A stretch of DNA of 32,356 bases from Ectothiorhodospiraceae bacterium. GTDB lineage: Bacteria; Pseudomonadota; Gammaproteobacteria; HK1. The notes below the pieces were generated by a model. It saw only the letters and a program-made list of their open reading frames with translations, was not told the origin of the DNA and made no database searches. Location of the stretch: assembly GCA_024234875.1 (NCBI GenBank), contig JACKNM010000037.1, positions 1 through 32,356 of the forward strand, read 5' to 3'. Shown piece by piece: positions 1 to 7,411 of the stretch (the first letter of the stretch is position 1; every line of letters begins with the position of its first letter). The translations under genes and the position numbers were made by a program.

Positions 1-135
1 GAGCAGGTCCACCGCCAACCCATCGGGGTCGACGTCGAGACGTGCGGCGAGGTCGGTGACGTCGATGTGCTCACCGCGGGCGTAGGACACGCCCGCGGTG
101 GTGAACACGCGGTCATCGGGTGCGAGCAGGATCAT
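1..135 (-). CDS. Small protein between tail terminator and tail tube, N-terminal part (runs off the left edge)
   Basis: The 45 codons visible here begin MILLAPDDRVF and run to the first base of the window without a stop. The ATG overlaps the stop of the upstream tail terminator-like gene (ATGA, 4 nt), which implies translational coupling and fixes the start. The codon phase ends exactly at base 1 and is continued exactly at base 32356 by a 34-codon Lys/Ala-rich tail. If the molecule is circular the product is a 79-residue protein with an acidic body and a basic low-complexity tail. I do not recognise a domain. Its place between head-tail joining genes and the tail tube suggests a neck or assembly role, but that rests on position alone. 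Confidence 0.75.
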   Translation of the reverse strand, partial: MILLAPDDRVFTTAGVSYARGEHIDVTDLAARLDVDPDGLAVDLL

Positions 136-590
136 GGGTTGCCTCCGTAGATGCGGACCTCGACATCGACGCCGACGGTCCCGTGAGCCCACGGCCCATC
201 GGGGCCATGGTTCGGGGTGAACGCGAACTCACCCGCGCGTGCCTCGGTCACCGACCAGGCATCATCCGCCAGGTCGGCGAGCGACGGGTTCGCCGCCACC
301 TCGTCACGCACCTCGGCCTCGATCTCGCCGAGACGGGCCATGCACTCGTCGAGCGTCGCCCACCCACGGACCATCATCACGACCTCGAGGGTGAACACCG
401 CATCGTCGATCAGCGGACCGGACGCCGTCGGGCCCGCCTGGTAGCCGCCCGATGTGGACCGGATGAACACGAGCTCGTTGTCGTCGTCGGTGGGCGGAGC
501 GAAGTGCGTCACCGACACCTGCGCCAGACCAGGACGGGCAGCGAGCAGCGACGCCAGGCGGGCACCGCACTCGAACCACGCGGCGCTCAT
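132..590 (-). CDS. Putative tail terminator / neck protein
   Basis: A 152-residue protein lying between the head-tail connector gene and the tail tube gene, where siphophages encode head closure and tail terminator proteins. It has alternating beta segments, for example residues around LVFIRSTSGG and VFTLEVVMMVRG, and ends in a beta-rich stretch (GTVGVDVEVRIYGG) that resembles minor tail/terminator proteins of this size. The start codon overlaps the stop of the connector gene by 4 nt (590-587) and its own stop overlaps the next start by 4 nt, so it sits in a tightly coupled series. No motif is decisive. The call rests on size, beta content and gene order. An alternative is a head closure protein. 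Confidence 0.55.
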   Translation of the reverse strand: MSAAWFECGARLASLLAARPGLAQVSVTHFAPPTDDDNELVFIRSTSGGYQAGPTASGPLIDDAVFTLEVVMMVRGWATLDECMARLGEIEAEVRDEVAANPSLADLADDAWSVTEARAGEFAFTPNHGPDGPWAHGTVGVDVEVRIYGGNP

Positions 591-1168
591 GCGACACCAG
601 GGGTGCGGACCCGCAGCGCGTTCAGCGTCGCATCCACATCGGTCCAGCCGGTCGGCCGGTCGTTGGCCCAGTCCGGCATCACCAGGTACACCACGTCACC
701 CGACGACCGCTGATCGCGGCCCGAGCCAGACCGGTCCTGCCCCGCGCACTTCTGCACGTAGAGGGCGCACGCGATCTTCAGGCCGGCGAGCGAGGCGAAC
801 CCGTGCTCGTAGACCACGACGTGATCGGCGCCCGGCGTCCAGCAGCCGCCGACCTTCTCCACCATGCCAGCCCGAGGCTTGTAGTCCCCCGAGTCGAGCA
901 CCGTCCCGCCCACCGTCACCGACGTGATGGAGGTGACCTTCGGCCAGTCCAACAGCAGGCGCTGCGACGCCACCCGCGGGCGGATCGTCTCGGTGACCGT
1001 GCGGACCGTGGCCTCGTCACCGCAGTACCGCAGCACGGTGTCCTCGAACGCGGCGACACGCTCGGCGATCCACTCGTCGTCGTACTCCGCGGAGCTGGTT
1101 GGCTTCGCGCCCTGCTGCCACCGCGACCGAACCTCGTCGGGGGTCAGCAGCGGATCGGGGTCAGGCAC
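587..1168 (-). CDS. Head-tail connector protein (HK97 gp6-like)
   Basis: A 193-residue protein just downstream of the capsid gene. The N-terminal half is helical and carries the pattern of Phage_gp6 family connectors: a first segment with DEVRSRW, then EWIAERVAAFEDTVLRYCG, followed by a beta section with the hydrophobic VTSITSVTVGGTVL and YKPRAGMVEKVGG typical of the family's WPV/Y...G strands. In HK97-type phages this protein forms the ring that attaches to the portal and receives the tail stopper. The ATG is preceded by another small gene only 3 nt away. Its stop overlaps the next start. Family assignment is by pattern recognition, supported by position between capsid and tail genes. Confidence 0.7.
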   Translation of the reverse strand: MPDPDPLLTPDEVRSRWQQGAKPTSSAEYDDEWIAERVAAFEDTVLRYCGDEATVRTVTETIRPRVASQRLLLDWPKVTSITSVTVGGTVLDSGDYKPRAGMVEKVGGCWTPGADHVVVYEHGFASLAGLKIACALYVQKCAGQDRSGSGRDQRSSGDVVYLVMPDWANDRPTGWTDVDATLNALRVRTPGVA

Positions 1169-1171
1169 CGG

Positions 1172-1348
1172 TCAGCCCTTCGGCTTCCCGGCAGCCTTGC
1201 GGGGGCGGGCCTTCGGCTTCGCCGGCTCAGGCTCGGCGGTGGGTTCGAACAGATGCTCGCGGCCGGCGAACACCGGGTCGGCCGCATCGACGTCTTCGCC
1301 TTCGACGACCAGGCGGCCGGGGGCGTGGAACGTGACGAGAGCGCGCAT
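1172..1348 (-). CDS. Small acidic/basic protein between capsid and connector
   Basis: A 58-residue protein starting MRALVTFHAPGRL. I chose this ATG rather than an upstream one at 1375 because it has a strong GGAGGTG ribosome binding site 6 nt before it. The N-terminal half is beta-like and includes the word EHLFEP, and the last 18 residues are Lys/Ala/Pro-rich (KPKARPRKAAGKPKG). The same design, a short folded part plus a Lys/Ala tail, recurs in the junction protein at 1-135/32252-32356. Genes of this size are common between capsid and connector genes in actinophages and are usually hypothetical. No function can be assigned. Confidence 0.7.
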   Translation of the reverse strand: MRALVTFHAPGRLVVEGEDVDAADPVFAGREHLFEPTAEPEPAKPKARPRKAAGKPKG

Positions 1349-1390
1349 CGGCGCACCTCCGATCTTGCGAGGCATGGGTGGGGCGACGGA

Positions 1391-1430
1391 GCCGGGCCGC
1401 TCGGGCGGGGGGCCGCGCGAGCGGCCCGGC
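1391..1430 (-). terminator. Strong GC hairpin immediately after the capsid gene
   Basis: A perfect 13-bp inverted repeat (GCCGGGCCGCTCG at 1391-1403 and CGAGCGGCCCGGC at 1418-1430) with a 14-nt loop lies in the 105-nt gap between the capsid stop and the next gene. There is no U-tract after it on the minus strand, so it is not a textbook intrinsic terminator. It may be a partial terminator or an mRNA 3'-end stabiliser that keeps capsid message in excess of the downstream connector and tail genes. Confidence 0.6.
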
Positions 1431-1453
1431 CGACGTCAGGGGTGGGGCTGGGG

Positions 1454-2995
1454 TCAGGCCGCGGTCGGGATCGACAGCATGACGATCGCCTTGGCGTTGA
1501 CCACCTTCGCTCCGGTGCGGAAGTGGGCATAGAAGCCGCGCTGGCCGCTCGGGCGGTTGTTCGACGTGTGGAACAGGTGCGGGATGAGCTCGACGTTCAG
1601 CCCGACCCGATCCACGATGTAGTACCCCTGGGCGAAGTCGCCGAACAGGATCCCGAAGTTGTCGGCGGTGGCGGCGGCGTCGGGGAGCACCGCATCCATG
1701 TCGGACGACTCGTAGGCGGCGTAGCCGCGCACGGTGAAGTCGCCGGCGACGCTGGCCGGGTTGGTCGAGATCAGCGACCCGGTGGTCACCGTCGTCTCGA
1801 ACGCCGCGATGGCGTTGTACCAGACCATGTTCGCCACCATCGCAGCGCGACCGGACCGGCGGAACCGGGCGGGGAGAGCCGCGATCAGCTTGTCGACGTC
1901 GGCCTTGGCGAACGTCTCGGCCGTGGTCGGGGCGATCTCCGATGAGGTGCCATCCAGGCCGGTCGTCACGCCCTGGGGCGTGGTCCCGGTGGCGAAGGCA
2001 GCGCCCTCGAGGTTGTCCTTGGCGGTCGCGATCATCGTGTAGACGTCGGACGCCATCGAACCCCAGTCCTCGGACTCGATCGAGAACGGCACGAACGCGG
2101 CGCCCTTGTGGGTGTCGATCTGGACCTGGGCGAGCGTCGGGGCGTCATCGGACACCTCCGAGGCCTCCGAGTCCCACGACGCCGACACGCCGGCCGAGCT
2201 CACACCAGTCCAGTACGTGCCGGTGATCTTCTTCACCGTGGCGAGCTGGCGGAACGGGTTGTGCGAGTGCGCCCCGGTGTCGATGATCGTGGTGTCGATC
2301 GGGGCCGGGACCGCGTAGCCCGCGGTGCCACCGAGGGAGACGGCACGCTGGACGGCCATCCGCTCGGCGTCGGTGAACAGGTGCTCGCGACCGGCGACCG
2401 CCTTCACGAACGCCGACCCGTAGGCGGGCGACGAGGTGGCGACGATGCGGGCGGCCACGGACGGGTCGAGCGAGCGCACGACCCGCTCGGCCTCCTCGCG
2501 GTGGCGATCCTCGGGGAACGCGGAGCCGTCGGCCTCGATGGCGCGCAGGGCCTGGGAGCGGACCGCGTCGGTGTCGCCGTAGCGGACCTCGCCGAGGTCG
2601 TACACGTCGCCGCGCACGATCATGCCAGGGGCCTGGCGCAGCGCACCGTCACCCATCGCCACGGCGGCGGGCACCTGGGCAGCGGCGGCGACGGCGTTGT
2701 GGCGCTCGATCACCGAGACGAGGCGGAGGCGCTCGGCTTCGCCAGCGTCCCAACGGGCCTGCTCGTCATCGGTGAGGGCGGTCGCGGCGGCGCGCTCGGC
2801 GGCGTCGGTGAGAGCGGCACCGCGGGCGGTGGCCGTCTCGTGGATCTCGCGCAGGCAGTCGGCGAGGTACCGGGCGTCGCGCTCGGCTTCCTCGACGGGC
2901 GACAGCGGCCCGTCACCGCCCCGGACGATCGGGAACGCCCGACCGTTGATGACGTGGTAGTGGATGCCTTCGATGGCACCCTGGATCTTGTTCAT
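1454..2995 (-). CDS. Major capsid protein, HK97 fold with N-terminal scaffolding domain
   Basis: A 513-residue protein. Residues about 33-110 form a charged, Ala/Glu/Arg-rich coiled coil, as in the delta (scaffolding) domain that HK97-type capsid precursors carry and the prohead protease removes. The rest has capsid hallmarks: a GTAGYAVPAPI segment at the start of the mature fold, the FVPFSIESEDW stretch, and the C-terminal part with FGDFAQGYYIVDR and an aromatic HFRTGAKVVNAKAIVML ending. The start overlaps the protease stop by 4 nt, as expected for a coupled protease/capsid pair. The product assembles the icosahedral head. It lies between protease and connector genes, and the family call is secure. 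Confidence 0.93.
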   Translation of the reverse strand: MNKIQGAIEGIHYHVINGRAFPIVRGGDGPLSPVEEAERDARYLADCLREIHETATARGAALTDAAERAAATALTDDEQARWDAGEAERLRLVSVIERHNAVAAAAQVPAAVAMGDGALRQAPGMIVRGDVYDLGEVRYGDTDAVRSQALRAIEADGSAFPEDRHREEAERVVRSLDPSVAARIVATSSPAYGSAFVKAVAGREHLFTDAERMAVQRAVSLGGTAGYAVPAPIDTTIIDTGAHSHNPFRQLATVKKITGTYWTGVSSAGVSASWDSEASEVSDDAPTLAQVQIDTHKGAAFVPFSIESEDWGSMASDVYTMIATAKDNLEGAAFATGTTPQGVTTGLDGTSSEIAPTTAETFAKADVDKLIAALPARFRRSGRAAMVANMVWYNAIAAFETTVTTGSLISTNPASVAGDFTVRGYAAYESSDMDAVLPDAAATADNFGILFGDFAQGYYIVDRVGLNVELIPHLFHTSNNRPSGQRGFYAHFRTGAKVVNAKAIVMLSIPTAA

Positions 2996-3684
2996 CGCAG
3001 TCCTCCAAGACTGAGAAGGTGCAGAGCGCGGTCGCGCTCCTGGTGTGTCATCCCGCTCCGGGTCGGGGGTGCCTCCTGCTGGTCGCCGGAACCGCCCTCC
3101 GCGGACGGTTCACCGGCACCGAGAGGGCCGTCTGGGGTTGGGGTGAGATCGTGTGAGCGCACGCCGCCGACGAGAGCGCCGGCGTAGGCCCCGAAGGTGA
3201 CGATCGACGTCTCGTTGAGGTGCGCGTGCTGCCGCACGTACACGCCGTCGACCGAACGTGAGGTGATCGGCGAGAAGCCGACCGAGAACGCATCGAGAGC
3301 GCCGTCCCTGACGAGCTCCAGCACCTCGTCGCCGGAGACGGTCTTGGAGACCCGGAACTCGCCGTAGAGACCAGCGGCGTCGTCTCGGATCAACTCACCG
3401 CGGCCGAGCGGGTTGGACCGCTTGTCGTGGTGGGCGAGGAACTTCACCCGCGAGGGGTTGGCGACCGCATCGGGGAACGCCCCCCTGGCGATCGCCTCGT
3501 CGTACTGCTCCAACCGACCCGATGGGCCGAACGCATCGGCGACCCGCGTCGGCGTGTCCCAGGGCACGAGGATGCCGTGGATAGTGCGGCCGTCGCCTCC
3601 ACGCACGACCTCGACATCATGGGCGACGCGGACGAGCTGCGAACCTGAGTCGGAGCGCGTCGCGAAGGTGGGCAGACGGTTCAT
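2992..3684 (-). CDS. Prohead maturation protease (HK97 U35 family)
   Basis: A 230-residue serine protease that trims the capsid delta domain during head maturation. The N-terminal core has the family order: GILVPWDTPTRVAD (about residues 38-50), the candidate catalytic histidines in FLAHHDKRSNPLG (H85/H86), GLYGEFRVS, then GALDAFSVGFSP with the likely catalytic Ser134, and finally HLNETSIVTFGAYAGA. The C-terminal 60 residues are acidic, Pro/Gly-rich and probably disordered. The start ATG at 3684 has a GGAGG site 7 nt upstream and is preferred over longer in-frame options. It is encoded between portal (23-nt gap) and capsid (4-nt overlap). Confidence 0.93.
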   Translation of the reverse strand: MNRLPTFATRSDSGSQLVRVAHDVEVVRGGDGRTIHGILVPWDTPTRVADAFGPSGRLEQYDEAIARGAFPDAVANPSRVKFLAHHDKRSNPLGRGELIRDDAAGLYGEFRVSKTVSGDEVLELVRDGALDAFSVGFSPITSRSVDGVYVRQHAHLNETSIVTFGAYAGALVGGVRSHDLTPTPDGPLGAGEPSAEGGSGDQQEAPPTRSGMTHQERDRALHLLSLGGLR

Positions 3685-3707
3685 CGTGATCCTCCGGCGA
3701 TCGGGGG

Positions 3708-5027
3708 TCAGGCGGGAAGAGCAGGAGCCTCGGAGCCAGGCGCTTGGAGTTGGACGGGGACCAGGCCGGTGTGCTCGAGGAGGGTGATGTCTCGGGCGTC
3801 GATCGCCTTCACCACCGACTCGGGGGTGTAGCCGCCGTCGGTGAGCTGGCGCACCGACTGCGAGTCCGTCGAGAGGATGTCCGCGGCGTCCTTCTGGTCC
3901 TCTTGGAGGAACGGGATGTCGCGGTCGTCGTACCAGAGCCGCGAGCCGGCGGGGGCCTGGACGATCGACGCAAGAGCGCCAGCCGCCATGCGCCACTGTG
4001 GGCGGGCCCAGCCGTCGGCGAACTTTCGACGGGCCTGTCCGTAGTTGGAGTACGTGGATGCGTCGAGGCCCTCGGATAGCCCAACGATCACCGGGGGAAC
4101 GCCGCCGGCGGCGGCGATGCGGGTCTCGCCAGCCCCCTGGGTGACCTTGAAGTCGAGCTGCTTCATGTCTGCGCCGACGACCGTCACGTCAGCGCCGCCG
4201 CCGAGGTAGAGCGTCTCCCATGCGTTCTCGACTCCGCGATGGTTCTGCCGCATCGTCTCGACGAATTGTGCGAAATCATCCGGGGGCAGCTTCTCGGAGA
4301 GCTTCACTGCCAGGTTTGGCGTCGCAGCGTTCTCGAAGAACGCGAGCTTGTGGTCGGTGGCTGCGGCGTCGCCCATGACCTCGCGCACGACCGGGGTCAG
4401 CCACGACATGCCGCGCCAGGGTGATAGGGGGTCGGGGATCGGGGCGAAGTGGGCCACGTCCTCGGGTAGGAGCGTGATTGGACGCCCCTTCTCGATGCCG
4501 CCCTGCCAGTAGATGTAGCCGATCACCTCGGAGTCGAGGTCACCCTCTTCGCCCGACATGACGACGCCAGTCCAGTCGGGTCGCATGATCCGCAGGCCGC
4601 CTGGGCGGCGGGCCACGAACCCGTTGCCTGCGAAGCTGGCGTGCTGCTCCCAGCGGGCCAGCAGATCGCCGGTCGTGCCGTTGCGCCAGGGCACCTCGAG
4701 CACCTCGAGGTCGGGCGTGCCGAACAATGCGCCAGGACGGCCACCGCGCATCTGCTGCCACTGGAACCGGGCCTCGGTGAACAGCAGCAGTCGGGCGAGG
4801 CACACCGCGAACACGACGCCGTTTCGCTTGTACGCACCCTCCACGTACCCGCGAAAGTCGTCGCCGATGAGCTCCGCCTTCTGCCCAGGCATCGTGGTCT
4901 GCACTGACGCTCCGAACGGGTAGGTCGAGCCTCCGAACTGGAACCAGTCGTAGGAGGACCCAAACCGCTCCGGCGTCTCCTTGACGACCATGAGGTCGAG
5001 GAACCGATCGGCGGTGGGCGAACTCAT
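3708..5027 (-). CDS. Portal protein (HK97 family)
   Basis: A 439-residue protein that forms the dodecameric ring through which DNA enters and leaves the head. Family features visible: an early YVEGAYKRNGVVFAVCLARLL helix where portal proteins read Y..N..V.A.V..ia, the LLARWEQHASFAGNGFVARR section, GMSWLTPVVREVMGDA, ATDHKLAFFENAATPNLAV, and the conserved TRIAAAGGVPPVIVGLSEG near residue 330 followed by an ASTYSNYGQARRKFADGW segment. The ATG overlaps the large terminase stop by 4 nt, which fixes the start even though the frame stays open far upstream. The context (terminase, portal, protease, capsid) agrees fully. Confidence 0.93.
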   Translation of the reverse strand: MSSPTADRFLDLMVVKETPERFGSSYDWFQFGGSTYPFGASVQTTMPGQKAELIGDDFRGYVEGAYKRNGVVFAVCLARLLLFTEARFQWQQMRGGRPGALFGTPDLEVLEVPWRNGTTGDLLARWEQHASFAGNGFVARRPGGLRIMRPDWTGVVMSGEEGDLDSEVIGYIYWQGGIEKGRPITLLPEDVAHFAPIPDPLSPWRGMSWLTPVVREVMGDAAATDHKLAFFENAATPNLAVKLSEKLPPDDFAQFVETMRQNHRGVENAWETLYLGGGADVTVVGADMKQLDFKVTQGAGETRIAAAGGVPPVIVGLSEGLDASTYSNYGQARRKFADGWARPQWRMAAGALASIVQAPAGSRLWYDDRDIPFLQEDQKDAADILSTDSQSVRQLTDGGYTPESVVKAIDARDITLLEHTGLVPVQLQAPGSEAPALPA

Positions 5028-6517
5028 GCCCACACGACCCCAGGGAACGCCGCGCCCTTCACTGGCCCGAGCTGGTGCCCGAGGTACGCCAGGATCGCGG
5101 TGCTGATCGGGGACACGTCCACGCCAGCCCTCCTCTCGGGCAGCCATCGGCCGCCCACGTCGCGCCTCGTCAACCCCTGGACCGCCGCATCCATCTCCGG
5201 GCGATCCCGATGCCGCACCTGCTGCGACAGGACCGCGTCGTGGAACCGTCCGCACGCCGCCATGAGGTCCTTCGCCGACGCCTCGGTCACCGGGAACCCT
5301 GCCTCGTTCAGCGGGTCGATCAGCGACAGGCCCGGCCCACCGGGATCGACCACGACCCGCCCGAACTCCACTCCCTGCCCACGGAGCTCCCCGAGGTGGC
5401 GCACCAGCCACGCAGACCCGCGGCCTTGCGCCACCACCTCGACCCCAACGCCACCGTCACGGCACTCGCCGGCGGCGGTCACCGTGATCAACTCCTGCGA
5501 CGGCGGCTGCTCCACCGCCAGCGCCACCGGACCGACCAGCCAACCCGACTCCGGGCCAGGTGCCGCAGAGCAGGCACGCCACTCCGACTCCGACCACACC
5601 AGCCACGACCGCTCAGCCTCGACCGGCGGCGGGTCCCACACGCACAGGTGCTCCCGTGCGAACCTATCCGGCCCGAGCCGGCGGAACTGCTCTTCGAGGA
5701 ACGCCATGCCGCCACCGCGCTCCGACGCAACCGCAGGGTTGCACGACCTCCACAGGTCGCGGTCACCGGCGTTGACCCTCGGCTGAACCACCGCACCATC
5801 CGGCCCGAGGTGGACCTGCTCCGCGGTGTGCCCGACGTAGCCGAACGACCCAGGATCAGCCGACAGCGCACGACGCCGCTGGGACCACCACCATCGAGAC
5901 ATCCCAGCGAGCCCGGCGGTACCGAGCGCGTTGAGCTGGCTGTTCGGGTTGGCGAGCAACGTCGGGGAGACGGCGGCGAGCTGCTCATCGGTCGCGTGCT
6001 GCGCCTCGTCCACCACCAGCCGGTCGATGTCGTCGACGCCACGACCACCGCCGCCCGTGCGGGTCCGGTACCAGATCGTGCCGCCGTTGCGCATCTCGAT
6101 CATCTGCTGGCCGGTGCCCTGCCACTTGCGCTTGACGAGCCGCCGCAGATCGGCGTGGCCCTCGAGCACCGAGAGCATCCGCTGCTGGGTCTGGCTCGCC
6201 AACAGCACCGCATCGTGGATCGTGTGCAGGATCGCCTCGCCCCGCTGGATGAGGCCCCACAGCTCGACGACCTCGATCTCGTCGCCCTTGCCGTTCTGGC
6301 GGGGCATCTCCCGACCCGTCGTCGCAGCCGCCCAACGGCCATCGGGGCCGAGCGCCATGATGACCTGCACCGCCAGACGCTGCGACGGGTCCAACCGCTT
6401 GTGGGAGTAGTGCTCCCACATCTCGATCGCTGCGTCAGCCTCCCCGAGATCGACGTCGCCCGGAGGCAGGACCAGGAGCCTTGGCGCTGGGTCGACGTCG
6501 CTCGGCCAACTCGTCAA
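5024..6517 (-). CDS. Terminase large subunit
   Basis: A 497-residue packaging motor. The ATPase part shows a P-loop in the form used by this terminase group, TGREMPRQNGKG (residues 68-78, deviating from the classic GxxxxGKS/T), and a Walker B RLVVDEAQH (166-174) with the catalytic Glu171. The C-terminal half, with acidic segments such as RVVVDPGGPG, should be the RNase H-like nuclease. The start is a TTG at 6517 with a perfect AGGAGG 9 nt upstream. The frame overlaps the preceding gene by 83 nt. It precedes the portal with a 4-nt overlap. Cleavage mode (cos or headful) cannot be read directly, but a nearby HNH gene is often seen with cos packaging. Confidence 0.93.
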   Translation of the reverse strand: MTSWPSDVDPAPRLLVLPPGDVDLGEADAAIEMWEHYSHKRLDPSQRLAVQVIMALGPDGRWAAATTGREMPRQNGKGDEIEVVELWGLIQRGEAILHTIHDAVLLASQTQQRMLSVLEGHADLRRLVKRKWQGTGQQMIEMRNGGTIWYRTRTGGGGRGVDDIDRLVVDEAQHATDEQLAAVSPTLLANPNSQLNALGTAGLAGMSRWWWSQRRRALSADPGSFGYVGHTAEQVHLGPDGAVVQPRVNAGDRDLWRSCNPAVASERGGGMAFLEEQFRRLGPDRFAREHLCVWDPPPVEAERSWLVWSESEWRACSAAPGPESGWLVGPVALAVEQPPSQELITVTAAGECRDGGVGVEVVAQGRGSAWLVRHLGELRGQGVEFGRVVVDPGGPGLSLIDPLNEAGFPVTEASAKDLMAACGRFHDAVLSQQVRHRDRPEMDAAVQGLTRRDVGGRWLPERRAGVDVSPISTAILAYLGHQLGPVKGAAFPGVVWA

Positions 6518-6671
6518 CGACGCTCACCTCCTGCGGAGACTCCAACGCCTCGAGCAGCTCGCCGATCTGCCGGCGCTCCCGAGCCAACGCCGCCGCCGCA
6601 GACCCCTCGGCCTCGTCCAGCAGCACCCCCAGCCGGTCGTAGTCCGCCCGGAGGTCACCGGCCCGGTCCAC
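6435..6671 (-). CDS. Small protein preceding terminase, possible small terminase subunit
   Basis: A short, strongly helical protein overlapping the large terminase start by 83 nt in another frame. It contains DLRADYDRLGVLLDEAEG, then ALARERRQIGELLEAL and the ending VSVVDELAERR. The combination of a helical body and the VSVVDELA motif recurs in proteins encoded just upstream of actinophage large terminases, some of which are annotated as small terminase subunits. I favour the GTG at 6671, preceded by GGGAG at 5 nt; a GTG at 6698 in the same frame would add 9 residues. It has no recognisable DNA-binding HTH, so a terminase role is inferred from position only. Confidence 0.6.
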   Translation of the reverse strand: MDRAGDLRADYDRLGVLLDEAEGSAAAALARERRQIGELLEALESPQEVSVVDELAERRRPSAKAPGPASGRRRSRGG

Positions 6672-6753
6672 GACCACTCCCGGTGAACGCACGAACACAC
6701 AACACGGATGGGTAGGGCGGGTCTTCCGGGCTCGGGGTTGTGGACTTTCGCAT
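6655..6753 (-). CDS. Possible 32-residue ORF before the terminase genes
   Basis: An ATG at 6753 opens a 32-codon frame beginning MRKSTTPSPEDPPYPSV and ending 16 nt inside the next gene. It is preceded by a G-rich stretch that could act as a ribosome binding site, and it fills the otherwise empty gap after the HNH gene. Its Pro-rich start resembles the disordered N-terminus of some small terminase subunits, so it could be the front end of that protein, displaced by a frame difference. This is weak evidence and it may be non-coding. Confidence 0.3.
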   Translation of the reverse strand: MRKSTTPSPEDPPYPSVLCVRAFTGSGRGPGR

Positions 6754-6767
6754 GGCCCCCCCTTCCC

Positions 6768-7112
6768 CTACCAGGGTGAACGCGTCAGTTCTCCCACTCC
6801 GGGGTGCAGTTCGCGCTCGACTGCATCGGTGCAGCGGTCCCGTAGCTCGGTGGTGATGGGCCAGTGGTCGGACTTGATCGCGTTGCACACTGAGTGCATC
6901 TCGACGCAGTTGGCGAGGGTGACCGGTCCACCCTTGGATCTCGGGATCCACTCATCCACGACGGAGGCGAGTGGGTGACGTCGGCCGGTGCGCTTGGCTT
7001 GGCGGTTGATCGGGTGGCCGCACATCGGGCAGAGCGGGTGATCCGTGCGGGCTCGCACCTGGGCGTTGATCCTGGCCCGTGGTCGTCCACCGAGTCGGGA
7101 GTCCTTCGCCAT
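6768..7112 (-). CDS. HNH endonuclease next to terminase
   Basis: A 114-residue HNH-family nuclease. A zinc-binding pair CPMC (C28, C31) is followed by the core VVDEWIPRSKGG (residues 51-62), N68 and the closing C76-N77. The usual Asp-His of the HNH core is Asp-Glu here, a variant seen in phage HNH proteins whose consensus is DE[IW]xPxSxGG. In HK97-type and related phages an HNH protein encoded beside the large terminase stimulates specific terminase cleavage of the genome ends. This position matches. The start is 3 nt after the stop of the preceding zinc-ribbon gene. A free-standing homing nuclease is the alternative. Confidence 0.85.
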   Translation of the reverse strand: MAKDSRLGGRPRARINAQVRARTDHPLCPMCGHPINRQAKRTGRRHPLASVVDEWIPRSKGGPVTLANCVEMHSVCNAIKSDHWPITTELRDRCTDAVERELHPGVGELTRSPW

Positions 7113-7115
7113 CGA

Positions 7116-7307
7116 CTAGCGGACCGGGATGGGCTCGCCGCAGTCGAGACAGCCGGAGTAGGTGCCGGTGCAGAGCGTGGAGCGTTCGCGCTCGTCGGTC
7201 AGGACCACACCGACCGTGACGCCCGAGGGGAGCAGGCAGGTCGGGCACCAGGTGCCGTAGGTGATCTCGCCGTACTGCTGGACGGTGATGCGGGCGGTGC
7301 GAGGCAT
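7116..7307 (-). CDS. Small zinc-ribbon protein, first gene of the late operon
   Basis: A 63-residue protein with CPTC (C21, C24) and a second pair around CLDC (C53, C56), a typical four-cysteine zinc ribbon, plus an extra C46. The ATG at 7307 has a strong GGAGGTGA site 7 nt upstream and is preferred to an upstream in-frame codon at 7382. It is the first gene downstream of the candidate late promoter (7383-7411) and a leader hairpin, and lies only 3 nt before the HNH gene. The role is unknown. Proteins of this kind may bind DNA, RNA or proteins. Confidence 0.75.
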   Translation of the reverse strand: MPRTARITVQQYGEITYGTWCPTCLLPSGVTVGVVLTDERERSTLCTGTYSGCLDCGEPIPVR

Positions 7308-7335
7308 CGGCTCACCTCCCCGCCCGGAAACGGAA

Positions 7336-7364
7336 GCGACCCGCAGCCTGGGGCCACGGGTCGC
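7336..7364 (-). terminator. Leader hairpin after the candidate late promoter
   Basis: A perfect 8-bp inverted repeat (GCGACCCG at 7336-7343, CGGGTCGC at 7357-7364) with a 13-nt loop. On the minus strand it is followed by TTCCGTTT, so it could act as a weak intrinsic terminator or attenuator located between the promoter at 7383-7411 and the first late gene at 7307. Confidence 0.5.
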
Positions 7365-7382
7365 ATCGAAGTTCGGTACCAC

Positions 7383-7411
7383 GGTGTAGCAGGTCAGGGG
7401 GTGCGAGTCAA
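7383..7411 (-). promoter_or_regulatory. Candidate promoter for the packaging/structural operon
   Basis: On the minus strand TTGACT (7411-7406) and TACACC (7388-7383) are separated by exactly 17 nt, a good -35 and a fair -10 for a housekeeping sigma factor. The -35 overlaps the stop codon of the preceding gene. Transcription would begin near 7376, giving a leader of about 70 nt that contains the hairpin at 7336-7364. This is one of the few true intergenic gaps in the genome, and the structural genes follow it. Confidence 0.5.

Noticed and set aside
803..1945. A 380-codon open frame on the plus strand over the connector and capsid genes
   Set aside because: It is Arg/His/Gly-rich with no domain and lies antisense to clear structural genes. 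Long antisense frames are expected in very GC-rich coding DNA.
5075..6715. A 546-codon plus-strand frame opposite the terminase
   Set aside because: It is an Arg/Pro/His-rich antisense shadow of the terminase gene, with no ribosome binding site or recognisable fold.
6672..6767. A cos site in the gap beside the HNH and terminase genes
   Set aside because: The position is suitable, and GGTAGGG/CCCTACC-like words occur, but no complementary overhang or terminase-binding repeats can be shown from the sequence alone.
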